Origin: CBDUQI01 sp965369325
GTDB lineage: Bacteria; Pseudomonadota; Gammaproteobacteria; Steroidobacterales; JBCBZW01
DNA: 36,858 bases
Direction of reading: 5' to 3'
NCBI GenBank assembly: GCA_965369325.1
Contig: CBDUQI010000034.1
Coordinates: forward strand, 1-36,858
Part shown: one piece after another, positions 1 to 7,581 of the stretch
How positions within the stretch are numbered: the stretch's first letter is position 1
How the letters are laid out: every line of letters starts with the position of its first letter
Notes under the pieces: generated by a model
What the model saw: only the letters and a program-made list of their open reading frames with translations
Database searches by the model: none
What the model was told of the DNA's origin: nothing
Position numbers and translations under genes: made by a program

Positions 1-456
1 CGAGCCTTCCACGTGGGCGCTCAGCACACCCCACAGGAACTGCCAGCCTTTGTCTTTCTCGGCCATGCCGGCTTCAGACATTTTCCCAAGTGCGGTTTCA
101 GAAAACGCCAACAACGTGCCGCCCTCGTTTGCTCCCAGATCCCAGGTGCCGTACCACTGAGAGGGGCCGCCCCAGTTGGGAAACGTGGTTCCGAGCACTT
201 GCAGGCGCACGTTCGGGTCGATGCACACGACGGTGCCCCAGAGCACGCCGCCGCCTTCATCCCATTGCTCCGGCATGCGCCCACCCGGCCACGCCTCGAG
301 TGCGAAATTGCGCGCGTCCGCAGCGCCGCCGGCATAGAACTCCGCGGGCCACCACTGGCCGATATCATCGGTCAACGCCTGCCACACCTTCTGCGGTGGT
401 GCCGCGATTTGTACTTGCATGGTCACCTGCCCGATGTGGGCGGTTTGTTGCGTCAT
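1..456 (-). CDS. AHSA1/SRPBCC-domain protein (partial, C-terminus outside window)
   Basis: This is the reverse-strand frame starting with ATG at 456-454 and running off the left edge after about 152 codons. The protein begins MTQQTAHIGQVTMQVQIAAP, followed by an APPQKVWQAL segment and WW, which is typical of the START-like SRPBCC/AHSA1 fold, a helix-grip hydrophobic ligand cavity. The visible end, GWQFLWGVLSAHVEG, resembles the C-terminal helix of these proteins, so little is missing. The start lies one base after the stop of the upstream ArsR-type gene, so the two are translationally coupled. ArsR plus AHSA1 pairs are a common arrangement in which the regulator controls its SRPBCC partner. 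The ligand is unknown. No signal peptide is seen, so it is probably cytoplasmic. Confidence 0.82.
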   Translation of the reverse strand, partial: MTQQTAHIGQVTMQVQIAAPPQKVWQALTDDIGQWWPAEFYAGGAADARNFALEAWPGGRMPEQWDEGGGVLWGTVVCIDPNVRLQVLGTTFPNWGGPSQWYGTWDLGANEGGTLLAFSETALGKMSEAGMAEKDKGWQFLWGVLSAHVEGS

Positions 457-457
457 G

Positions 458-820
458 TCAGTTCTCCAGGTTGGTTTCTGCGAGCGCCTTAAGTTTCAGC
501 AGGCGATCGGCAGGCAGTTGCTCGAACGGGCGAATCCAGCGACGATGTATGCGTTGGATGGGCACGGGGTTTAGGTGATTGATACGGTCGCGTCCGCGCC
601 GCTCGACCAGGATCAGGCCTCCGGCTTGCAGTACCTTTAAGTGTTTCATGACGGCGAAGCGCGAAAACTCAAAGTGGGTACAGAGGGCAGAGGTGCTCAT
701 CGGCCCACTGCGTAACAAATCAAGCATATGCCGCCGCGATGTGTCGTTTAACGCTGCCCACACCCGCTCATCCGGGTCGGCGGCGGTAGGCGACGTGCTG
801 ATGTTTGCCTGTGCATCCAT
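458..820 (-). CDS. ArsR-family winged-helix transcriptional regulator
   Basis: A protein of about 120 residues with an ArsR/SmtB-type winged helix. The DERVWAALNDTSRRHMLDLL helix is followed by a recognition region (STSALCTHFEFSRFAVMKHLKVL) and a wing (GGLILVERRGRDRINHLNP). No Cys or His metal-binding motif of the CxC type is visible, so this is the non-metal type often paired with SRPBCC proteins. I prefer the ATG at 820-818. A GTG at 838-836 would add six residues, but it lies inside a strong palindrome that is probably the operator. Neither start has a good Shine-Dalgarno sequence. The SRPBCC gene follows one base after the stop. It is probably a dimeric, autoregulating repressor. Confidence 0.88.
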   Translation of the reverse strand: MDAQANISTSPTAADPDERVWAALNDTSRRHMLDLLRSGPMSTSALCTHFEFSRFAVMKHLKVLQAGGLILVERRGRDRINHLNPVPIQRIHRRWIRPFEQLPADRLLKLKALAETNLEN

Positions 821-842
821 ATGTGACCATATAGTCACATAT
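819..842. promoter_or_regulatory. Palindromic operator over the ArsR start
   Basis: Inverted repeat with 9-base arms, ATATGTGAC and GTCACATAT, around a 6-base spacer (CATATA). It abuts or overlaps the start codon of the ArsR-type gene. This position suits an autorepression site for a dimeric winged-helix protein. Binding by this ArsR protein is inferred from position and symmetry only. Confidence 0.6.
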
Positions 843-873
843 TACAAACCCAAGTGCAAAATCGCGCGGGGTC

Positions 874-3389
874 TTAGAACTCCCAAGCCACCCCGATCAG
901 CGGCAGGATACCGAGCCAGTACCCCGGTTTAGCGCTCAGCAGGCCCTGCTCAAGGGTGTACGCCACACAGCACGGATTGCGCTGAGAGAATAGGTTCTTG
1001 GCCTCAAAGGACAGCAGCAGCCGCCCTCGTTTAAGCTCGAAGTCGCATTGGCCCCGGCATCAATGGCGGTGTAATCCTTCAAGGTTGCACCATTGCGCGG
1101 GCCTGTCTGTACGGTCTGTCCGTCTTCGCCCAGGGCGAGTGTCGTAATTGGCCATCCGCTGTGATGGGTGCCGCTCAGTGACAACTGCCAGCGGCGCCAC
1201 TGCGTGCCGAGCGCGAAGCCAAAGCTGTGACGCTGCTCCCACTCACGGGAGATACGCTGCGCGCCGATCCGGTCTTTGATGGAGGCGAGGGCGTAGGTGA
1301 CGCTCCAGTGCAGCGATGCGTCCGCACTCCCACGCAGCAGTATCTCAAGCCCCCGTGCTCGTGCACTGTCCGGGCTAATCTTCACCCGGTCTGCGCGCAG
1401 CTCCGGCAACAACACCAGTGAATCGAAGAGGTTGGCGAAGCGGGGGCGGACCTGCTGAAGGTTCTTGTTGTACATCTCAACTCGCAGCGAGATGGTGTCC
1501 GCGATCCGATGAGTGAGGCCCAACGTGCTGTGGCTGGCGCGCCGGGCATCGAAGAAGTGGGTAATCCCATCTTCTACCTGCAGCTCGTTGAGTTGCTGCG
1601 CCTGATGATAAAGACCCCAGCCCAACCGTAGGTCGGTATTCGGCCCCGCCCTGAACAGCAGCGAGGCGCGCGGGCTGGTTTGGGTATCGGCGAAGGTACC
1701 GGCTGTCTGGCGGTCCCAGCGCAATCCGAATTCGCCGGTCCAGCGCGGATGCAGTTGTATGCGATGGGTGGTGTAAATGGTGTAGCGCTCGCCTTCCAAC
1801 GCAATTTGCGTATCCTGCCCGAGCACGCGGTCCGCCGGCCTCAGCAGGCCCAGCGGATCGTTAATCGTGCCGTTGGCGTGGTAGCGGTAGTCGGCGTTCT
1901 GGGTGGCCGCCTCGATGCCGGCCCGCGCCAGGTATCTTTGGTTGGGCGAGAACTCGACTTGGGCCTTGAGGCGTGTGCCGGAGAAGTTGCGCTCGTCCAC
2001 CACATTCGCGACGCCACCACCTTCATCATCGCCACTGCGCCCGCGCCGCCGGCTGTCAAGATGGGCGCCGGAGAGCCAGGCGCTGGCCGACCAGGCAGGT
2101 GAAAAGCGATGATCCGCGCGTATCCACACCTGACTGTCGTCGTAACTGGCGCTGGCAGTTTCATTGAGGCTGGCGTTGTCTGCCGCAATTTCATCGTTAG
2201 ACAGCAGCAGCGAGGTGGAGACGCGGGTATTGGCGTTGAATCTATGGTGCAGGCGCAGCAACGCATCCGCCATACGCGGCGCGCCGACATCCGCATTGGC
2301 GGCATCCAGCACCCAATCCAACGTGCCTCGACGCGCGGAGATAAGCCACTCGCTGCGTTGATTGTTAAATAGTCCCTGGCTCAACAGCCCGAGATTGAAC
2401 AGATCGAGCCCTACCCGGGTGTAGCGCGCCTCATCGGCTTGGCGCGGCACAATATCCATCACCGAGCTCAGACGATCGCCATACTGCGCCGGGAAAGTCC
2501 CGTTGTAGGCGTCCATGCTGCCGACGGTAAGTGCATCGATCGTGCTGAACAGGCCCTGAAAGTCACGCAGGTGGAAGGGGTCGTAGAGTGCAACGCCGTC
2601 GAGCACCACCAGGGTTTCGTCCTCCTCACCGCCGCGCACGTGCGCGCGGGCCGAGACGCCGCCGGCGGCCACACCGGGCAGGCGCTGGCGCGCGCGCAGA
2701 GGATCAGCACCCGGATCGGGCCAACGCAACAGGTCTTCGGAACTGAAGAAACTGTGCGAGTCCGGCGCAATATATGCTAACCGGTAACGACCGGAGGCCA
2801 CCACCAGGTTCTGCAACGCGCGCGGCGCCGGGCGTACTTGGAAGTCCACACGTGAGGTGCGCACGCTGCGCACGGTGGCGCGTTGTTGCGTATCGATCTG
2901 CAATCCGCCGTGGCGCACTCGCACGGTGTACTGCCCAGGCGGCAGACCCAGTAGCTGGAAGCGACCGTCCGCATCCGTGGTGCTCGTTACCCCGTGCGGC
3001 AGCGCCTCAATATCTGCGCCGCGCACGGGTACACCCGTGCGTTGCTCACGCACCTGCCCAATCAGGTTGCCCGGTGCGACTTTCGTGGGCGTGTGCTGGG
3101 TAGCTTGTAGGATCAAGTAAACCGCACTGGTGTCGCTGACGCTGGCATCGACGAGACTAAGGGTGAGTCCGTGCTCGCCTAGCGCCGCACGCAGCGCCTG
3201 CAGCGGCGTGCCTGTGTGGGTCGTTTGTGAGCGCATGTGCGGGCGCACGACATCGGTGCTGTAGATGACGGTTACCCCGGTGTTGCGTAACTGCTCGATC
3301 AGCGAGGCCAGCGGTACGCTTTGCGCAGGGACGCCGCCGGCCCATAGCGGGAAGGCGAGCAGACACAATGTGAGGACAACGCGCGGCAT
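874..3389 (-). CDS. TonB-dependent receptor with STN and carboxypeptidase-regulatory-like domains, frameshifted near 3' end
   Basis: Outer-membrane receptor. The signal peptide is best explained by starting at the ATG at 3389 (MPRVVLTLCLLAFPLWAGG), although the frame is open to 3437. In order it has an STN signalling domain (SLIEQLRNTGVTVIYSTDVV onward), a carboxypeptidase-regulatory-like beta-sandwich (GNLIGQVREQRTGVPVRGAD, GLPPGQYTVRV), a plug (VLDGVALYDPFHL) and a barrel. The uninterrupted frame stops at 936 with an un-barrel-like tail rich in Cys (GGCCCPL). Shifting by one base near 1041-1050 restores DFELKRGRLLLSFEAKNLFS and continues to a TAA at 874-876, ending in GVAWEF, a proper outer-membrane C-terminus with terminal Phe. 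So one base is missing, either by mutation or sequencing error. Upstream are its FecR-like and sigma partners in the same direction. The substrate is unknown. Confidence 0.88.
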
Positions 3390-3476
3390 GCACATCTCGA
3401 AAATCAGCGGCGATGGGCACTGTACCGCAGCAGGCACGCGCTGTCCGCAACCCGGTAGATAAACAAAGGGATGGAG

Positions 3477-4514
3477 TTACGGGCGAACGTCAATGACGAG
3501 TTTGCCATCCTCGACCGCATAGCGTAGCCGTGTGGTCAGAATAACCGTGTCCAGCGTACGTATTGGGCTCCAGCCATCCAGCGATCCGGTCACGATGGCC
3601 TGTTGGGACGCCACGCGCGCTTGCTCTGATTTGAACACCACGATCATGCCGGTCTCCCGCTCAACCCAGTGCAGTAACTCGCGCAGGCTTTTACCATCGA
3701 ACTGGTATGTAGGCACAACTGCCTGCACCCAATCCCAGGTTTTGTCATCGGCGCGTACGGCGGTCCGTTCCAGCAGGGCCCCATCGCTGAAAGTAATACG
3801 TTCGCCAGCGCGCGCGTCGGTCGGCTGAGCACGGTTGCCGGTTGTACTGCGGACTTCTACCTGGCCCTCGCGGACCTGCACGCTGAGCTGGTTCGCGCTT
3901 CGGCTGCGAACTTCAAACTGTGTGCCTATCTCGCGTACCGATAAGCCGCCGGCACTCACCCGAAGCCCGCCGTCCGCCGGAGTAGTCAGGGCCATCGCGG
4001 AATCCACATACACCGCGCCGTGAGCAAGTGCGAGCGTTCGATCCGCGTGCAGGCTTACCTGCGTGCGCTGGTCAAGGCGTAGCGAGTGCCCAGAGGAAAG
4101 CGTCAGTGCGGCACGCCCGTCTGCCAGCGTGCGCAAGGTGTTGCCGGCCGCTACTGTCATGCCAGCAATCAGCGGCGCCCATTGTTTGGCGTCCCGCGCG
4201 TATTGCGCAGTGCCGTTTACCCGCATCACGGTCGCGACTGCGACACTCGGGCCAGGCGCGCGGATGCGGCTTTGCAGCGCCATGAAGATGCCGATTCCGC
4301 CGACGATCAGCACAGCAGCTGCTCTGCGCCATTGTGTGTGTTGGCGCTGCCGGTGCGCCTGCACGCTTTGCTGCCATGCGGCCTCCGTGCTGGCGTACAC
4401 GGCTTTGCGAATGTGCGCAGGCGGGTTCGCCCGGCGGCCGCCGTGGCGCACCAGATGTGCCACGGTTTCCTCCTGACGGGTGTCCGATTCCGGGGTGTCT
4501 TTTTTCTGGCTCAT
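3477..4514 (-). CDS. FecR-family anti-sigma/signal-transducing protein
   Basis: A 345-residue protein with a cytoplasmic N-terminal segment (1-63), one membrane span (about 64-80, AAAVLIVGGIGIFMAL) and a periplasmic FecR domain. The FecR domain (about 119-215) contains GHSLRLDQRTQVSLH and VREIGTQFEVRS. The C-terminal STN-like domain (about 269-344) contains FDGKSLRELLHWVERETG. Proteins of this type hold the cognate ECF sigma factor inactive until the substrate-loaded receptor's STN domain signals through the periplasm. It sits 15 bases after the sigma gene and before the STN-containing receptor, the classic FecI-FecR-FecA order. A GGAG lies a few bases before the ATG. The usual N-terminal DUF4880 sigma-binding module is not obvious, so sigma contact may use a diverged segment. 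Confidence 0.9.
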   Translation of the reverse strand: MSQKKDTPESDTRQEETVAHLVRHGGRRANPPAHIRKAVYASTEAAWQQSVQAHRQRQHTQWRRAAAVLIVGGIGIFMALQSRIRAPGPSVAVATVMRVNGTAQYARDAKQWAPLIAGMTVAAGNTLRTLADGRAALTLSSGHSLRLDQRTQVSLHADRTLALAHGAVYVDSAMALTTPADGGLRVSAGGLSVREIGTQFEVRSRSANQLSVQVREGQVEVRSTTGNRAQPTDARAGERITFSDGALLERTAVRADDKTWDWVQAVVPTYQFDGKSLRELLHWVERETGMIVVFKSEQARVASQQAIVTGSLDGWSPIRTLDTVILTTRLRYAVEDGKLVIDVRP

Positions 4515-4529
4515 GGCGTGTCTCCAGCG

Positions 4530-5135
4530 CTAGCTGGCAAATAAGTCCTTAAGGTGCGGGGTACTCGCACCCATAGCCTGCTTGAACGCGCGTCGTGCTC
4601 GCGCCAGCAACGAGTCGGTTGCCTGCGCGCTCAAACCAAGGCGCTTGGCGATTTCGTGGGTGGAATAGCCTTCCACGTACTTCCATTCCAGGGCGTTGCC
4701 ATAGTTGGCGGGCAAGTGATCCAGCGTCACGCGTACCAGATCGCCCACTTCGGCTAGAAACGCGTTGTTTTCGGGGCCGAGCTCGCTCGCTTCCAGCGAT
4801 TCGAGTACCGCGCGAACATCGGGATGGTCTTCGATCAGCGAGATTCTTTGCGTTCTCACCGCTTCCTTGCGGAACCAGGCGCTTAGCTGATTTCGGCATA
4901 TTTGGCATAACCAAGTAAACAAGGCAGCTTCTCCGCGATAAGTGTGTAGCTGGGTCATAGCCGTGCACAGCGTTTGTTGGGCGATCTCCCGGGCCAGGTC
5001 CTCGTTGCCGTCAACACGGCGCATGGCGAAGCGGAACAGGCGAGCGAAGTTATTTTCAAACAACTGATCGAACGCGCCGCGCTTTCCGTGCAGAACGTTT
5101 TTGACAAGTTGTCGGTCTGAACTGAACTTCTTCAC
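4530..5135 (-). CDS. ECF (FecI-like) RNA polymerase sigma factor
   Basis: A 201-residue sigma-70-family protein. Region 2 spans about residues 22-92 (AREIAQQTLCTAMTQL, GEAALFTWLCQICRNQLSAW), and region 4 spans about 133-186 (LPANYGNALEWKYVEGYSTH, then EIAKRLGLSAQATDSLLARA). The start is GTG at 5135 followed by KKF; the Shine-Dalgarno is weak. The next gene encodes its FecR-like regulator. By analogy with Fec systems it would transcribe the downstream receptor gene and perhaps the divergent thioredoxin operon. No target promoter could be identified with confidence. Confidence 0.92.
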   Translation of the reverse strand: MKKFSSDRQLVKNVLHGKRGAFDQLFENNFARLFRFAMRRVDGNEDLAREIAQQTLCTAMTQLHTYRGEAALFTWLCQICRNQLSAWFRKEAVRTQRISLIEDHPDVRAVLESLEASELGPENNAFLAEVGDLVRVTLDHLPANYGNALEWKYVEGYSTHEIAKRLGLSAQATDSLLARARRAFKQAMGASTPHLKDLFAS

Positions 5136-5458
5136 TAACGTCGCTTATAGATTATGGGCTGCCCAGAGGGTTAGAGAGGGCTAAGGTGGATTATCTGTCG
5201 CGGCGAGCCGCGTAGTCTTCCCCATGTTATCAGCCGGTGGGCGTTGCGAATGAGCCAAGCGCGCCATAAGCCACTGTTCAGCGGGATAAAGCTAAATATT
5301 CTGACCTGAGCGCGACAGATTCTGCTCGCCGGGCTCCTCTAATGAGCGGATGCCTGCAAACCGCCAGGCGGTTCGCGTTGGCGTACCGAGCATCAACACC
5401 GGACATCGGGCGGTTCGGCATCTAGATACTCGGCGCTGCAAAATGTAAGGAGCCTAGA
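5136..5458. promoter_or_regulatory. Divergent intergenic region between sigma factor and thioredoxin operon
   Basis: These 323 bases have no convincing gene. They hold two short perfect inverted repeats: CGCGGC-GA-GCCGCG at 5199-5212 and AACCGCC-A-GGCGGTT at 5359-5373. A TATAAG-like sequence lies on the minus strand just upstream of the sigma gene. The region must contain promoters for both directions. The repeats are candidate operators, but no regulator can be assigned. Confidence 0.4.
5447..5453 (+). promoter_or_regulatory. Strong Shine-Dalgarno deciding a TTG start
   Basis: TAAGGAG lies six bases before a TTG codon at 5459. The ATG a few codons later would lie in another frame. This fixes the thioredoxin start at TTG, giving MKKWIALL, a normal signal-peptide beginning. 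Confidence 0.75.
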
Positions 5459-5929
5459 TTGAAAAAATGGATCGCGTTGTTGTGCCTGGGCCTGATGCCG
5501 ATGGGTTCAAGTTACGCACAGGATCAGTCGTCCGTGGTGATGCCGGCGGCACTCAACGTGGCCACCGCAGAGGTGTTGCTGGTGGATTTTTGGGCCTCGT
5601 GGTGCGTGCCCTGCCGTGCGTCATTCCCTTGGATGAACGAGATGCAGCGACGATACGGCGACGCGGGTCTGAGAATCGTCGGTATCAATGTGGACAAGGA
5701 GCGCGGGCTGGCAGATCAGTTTTTGCAGGCCACACCGGCTAGCTTTGAAATCATGTACGACCCCCAAGGCGTACTGGCCAGGCACTTCCAGGTGCCGGGC
5801 ATGCCCAGTGCCTACCTGCTTGGCGCCAACGGGCGGGTGATTCATCAGCACATAGGCTTTCGTCGCAAAGATGCGGCGGACTACGAGGCCGCGATTCGCG
5901 CGGCGCTTGCACAGGAGAAAGCGCGTTGA
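5459..5929 (+). CDS. TlpA/ResA-like periplasmic thioredoxin
   Basis: A 156-residue exported thioredoxin-fold protein. The signal peptide is about residues 1-20 (MKKWIALLCLGLMPMGSSYA). The active site is W-C-V-P-C (Cys49 and Cys52) in VDFWASWCVPCRASFPW, and the cis-proline loop is in VPGMPSAYLLG near residue 116. It is TlpA-like in having periplasmic Trx elements and no large insertions. It should reduce or isomerise disulfides in the periplasm. It begins at TTG with a strong Shine-Dalgarno and overlaps the next gene, the DUF4266 lipoprotein, by four bases. Operon context with DUF4266, DUF3570 and ApbE suggests its substrate is one of these proteins. The DUF4266 C-x-C tail is the obvious candidate. 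Confidence 0.92.
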   Translation: MKKWIALLCLGLMPMGSSYAQDQSSVVMPAALNVATAEVLLVDFWASWCVPCRASFPWMNEMQRRYGDAGLRIVGINVDKERGLADQFLQATPASFEIMYDPQGVLARHFQVPGMPSAYLLGANGRVIHQHIGFRRKDAADYEAAIRAALAQEKAR

Positions 5930-6177
5930 GTAGGTATTTCAGTAGTCCGTGGCGCCGTCCACGCGCAACGTTGCTGGCGCTGCTATCGGCGATGGTTATG
6001 ATGGGCGGGTGCGCCAATATCGGGGTTGAGCCTTGGGACCGTGATTTGCTGGCGCGGTCCGAGATGCAGCTTGTACCCGATCCCCTGGTGACGGCGTTCG
6101 ACGAGCATGTGTACTTTAGCAAAGAGGCCAGCAGTGGTGGACAGGGCTTCGGCGGAGGGGGCTGCGGATGCAACTGA
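5926..6177 (+). CDS. DUF4266 lipoprotein with C-terminal Gly-rich Cys-x-Cys tail
   Basis: An 83-residue small lipoprotein of unknown function. The start is TTG overlapping the thioredoxin stop (TTGA), preceded by AGGAG at 5912-5916. The signal peptide is about residues 1-28, with a putative lipobox MGGC and Cys29 as the acylated residue. The mature part contains VEPWDRDLLARSEMQL, then HVYFSKEASSGGQGF, and ends GGGGCGCN, with Cys80 and Cys82 at the very end. I recognise this pattern as DUF4266. The Gly-rich Cys pair could bind a metal, form a disulfide handled by the thioredoxin, or be modified. None of this is shown by sequence. It overlaps the DUF3570 gene by ten bases. Confidence 0.85.
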   Translation: MSRYFSSPWRRPRATLLALLSAMVMMGGCANIGVEPWDRDLLARSEMQLVPDPLVTAFDEHVYFSKEASSGGQGFGGGGCGCN

Positions 6178-7580
6178 AAAGCCCCCCGACTGGCGAACCT
6201 GACCTGGCAACAGCGGATCCGCTCACGGGTGTGAAGCTGATGTTTGGCACGGAGTCTGGCGAGGGCGTACCGGTTGGCAGGTCGTTGACGGCGGCTGCTT
6301 TTGCGCTGCTGGGTAGCGTAAGCACGGCAGATGCGCAGGTGGAGGAGGCGAGTAAGTGGGCGTTTGACACGGCACTGATGTTCTATGGCGAAAGTGATGG
6401 CCGGGTGCAGGATGTGAGTGCCAATTTTCAAGGCTCGCGACAGTTCAGCGACAGTAACGCGTTTACTGGCACGCTGGCGGTAGACACGCTTACCGGCGCA
6501 ACGCCAACCGGTGCATTGCCGTCGGCCAGCGCGCAGACTTTTACCCGTCCATCGGGTAGTGGCAGCTACACCGTCGCACCAGGAGAAACGCCGCTGGATG
6601 ATTCGTTCCTGGACACACGGGTAGCAATTTCCGCAAGCTGGTTGCACGCGTTCAATCGGCTGCTACGCAGCAGTGTTGGTCTGAGCGTTTCTAGCGAATA
6701 CGACTACCAGCACTTTGGGGTTAACGGGCGCATCGCGCGAGACTTCAATCAGCGCAATACCACACTGGAACTTGGCGTTGGGTTTGCCACCGACACATTT
6801 GATCCGGTCGGCGGCGTGCCGCTGGGTCTGAGTCCGATGATCCGCGCCGGGGATGGCGATGATGATGATGGTGGCGGCAATACCGATCCGGTTCTGGCGG
6901 CACGGGCGGCGGAAGAGGACAAAACGGTTACCGATGTGTTGCTGGGACTGACTCAGGTTATCAGCCGCCGGTTCCTGGTGCAGGCCAATGTGGGGGTGAG
7001 TATTTCCGATGGGTATCTCAATGATCCCTATAAGTTGCTGACGGTCAGCAACCCCATCACTGGCGAGGCGGTGTTGCAGAGCAATGGGCTGGGGATGCAT
7101 CTGTACGAAAACCGGCCCGACACGCGCACGAAGAACACGTTCTATCTGAAGGGCAAGTACCACTTTGATACGGGCATTCTGGATGCAGCCTACCGCTATC
7201 ACACCGATGACTGGCAGGTGAACTCGCACACAGTGGATTTGCGCTATCAATGGGATCTGGATAAGGGGCGGAGCATTGAGCCGCATGTGCGCTTTTACAC
7301 GCAAAGCGCAGCGGAATTTTATCGACTGAACCTGCTCGACGGGGAGCCGTTGCCGACATTCGCCTCGGCCGACTATCGTTTGGGCGAATTTGACGCTACC
7401 ACCTTTGGGGTACAGTACCGCCAGCGTCTGCGCAATGGTGCACAGTTCAACGCTCGGCTGGAGCTGTATCAGCAGCGCAATGTCACGCCGGCGCCTTCTG
7501 CGGCATCGTTGCAGCAGTTTGATCTCAACCCGGACTTGCAGGCGATTATTTTGCAGGTCGGTTACCGGTTTGGTGGTTAG
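6168..7580 (+). CDS. DUF3570 protein, candidate flavinylated envelope protein
   Basis: A 470-residue exported protein recognised as DUF3570. The N-terminal hydrophobic segment at about 39-56 (SLTAAAFALLGSVSTADA) looks like a signal peptide preceded by a long n-region. Alternating short strands and the C-terminal ILQVGYRFGG suggest an outer-membrane or beta-rich protein. Residues 106-112 are D-T-L-T-G-A-T (bases 6483-6503), which matches the known ApbE flavinylation consensus D-x-x-[ST]-G-A-[ST]. Thr112 would be the FMN-linked residue. An acidic patch DGDDDDGGG lies near residue 225. The start overlaps the DUF4266 stop and the ApbE gene follows after one base. The flavin link is inferred from the motif and its neighbour. 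Confidence 0.85.
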   Translation: MQLKSPPTGEPDLATADPLTGVKLMFGTESGEGVPVGRSLTAAAFALLGSVSTADAQVEEASKWAFDTALMFYGESDGRVQDVSANFQGSRQFSDSNAFTGTLAVDTLTGATPTGALPSASAQTFTRPSGSGSYTVAPGETPLDDSFLDTRVAISASWLHAFNRLLRSSVGLSVSSEYDYQHFGVNGRIARDFNQRNTTLELGVGFATDTFDPVGGVPLGLSPMIRAGDGDDDDGGGNTDPVLAARAAEEDKTVTDVLLGLTQVISRRFLVQANVGVSISDGYLNDPYKLLTVSNPITGEAVLQSNGLGMHLYENRPDTRTKNTFYLKGKYHFDTGILDAAYRYHTDDWQVNSHTVDLRYQWDLDKGRSIEPHVRFYTQSAAEFYRLNLLDGEPLPTFASADYRLGEFDATTFGVQYRQRLRNGAQFNARLELYQQRNVTPAPSAASLQQFDLNPDLQAIILQVGYRFGG

Positions 7581-7581
7581 G

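Noticed and set aside
5751..6647. Long reverse-strand open frame of 298 residues opposite the thioredoxin/DUF4266/DUF3570 genes
   Set aside because: No family features, low-complexity Arg/Pro-rich product and complete overlap with recognised genes; a shadow of GC-rich coding DNA.
6663..7304. Reverse-strand open frame of 213 residues opposite DUF3570
   Set aside because: No start signals or family pattern, while the forward DUF3570 frame is continuous and recognised.
7390..7581. Extended N-terminus for the ApbE-like gene
   Set aside because: It would lie wholly inside the DUF3570 gene and adds Arg/Ser-rich sequence without a signal peptide; the ATG at 7582 fits the operon.
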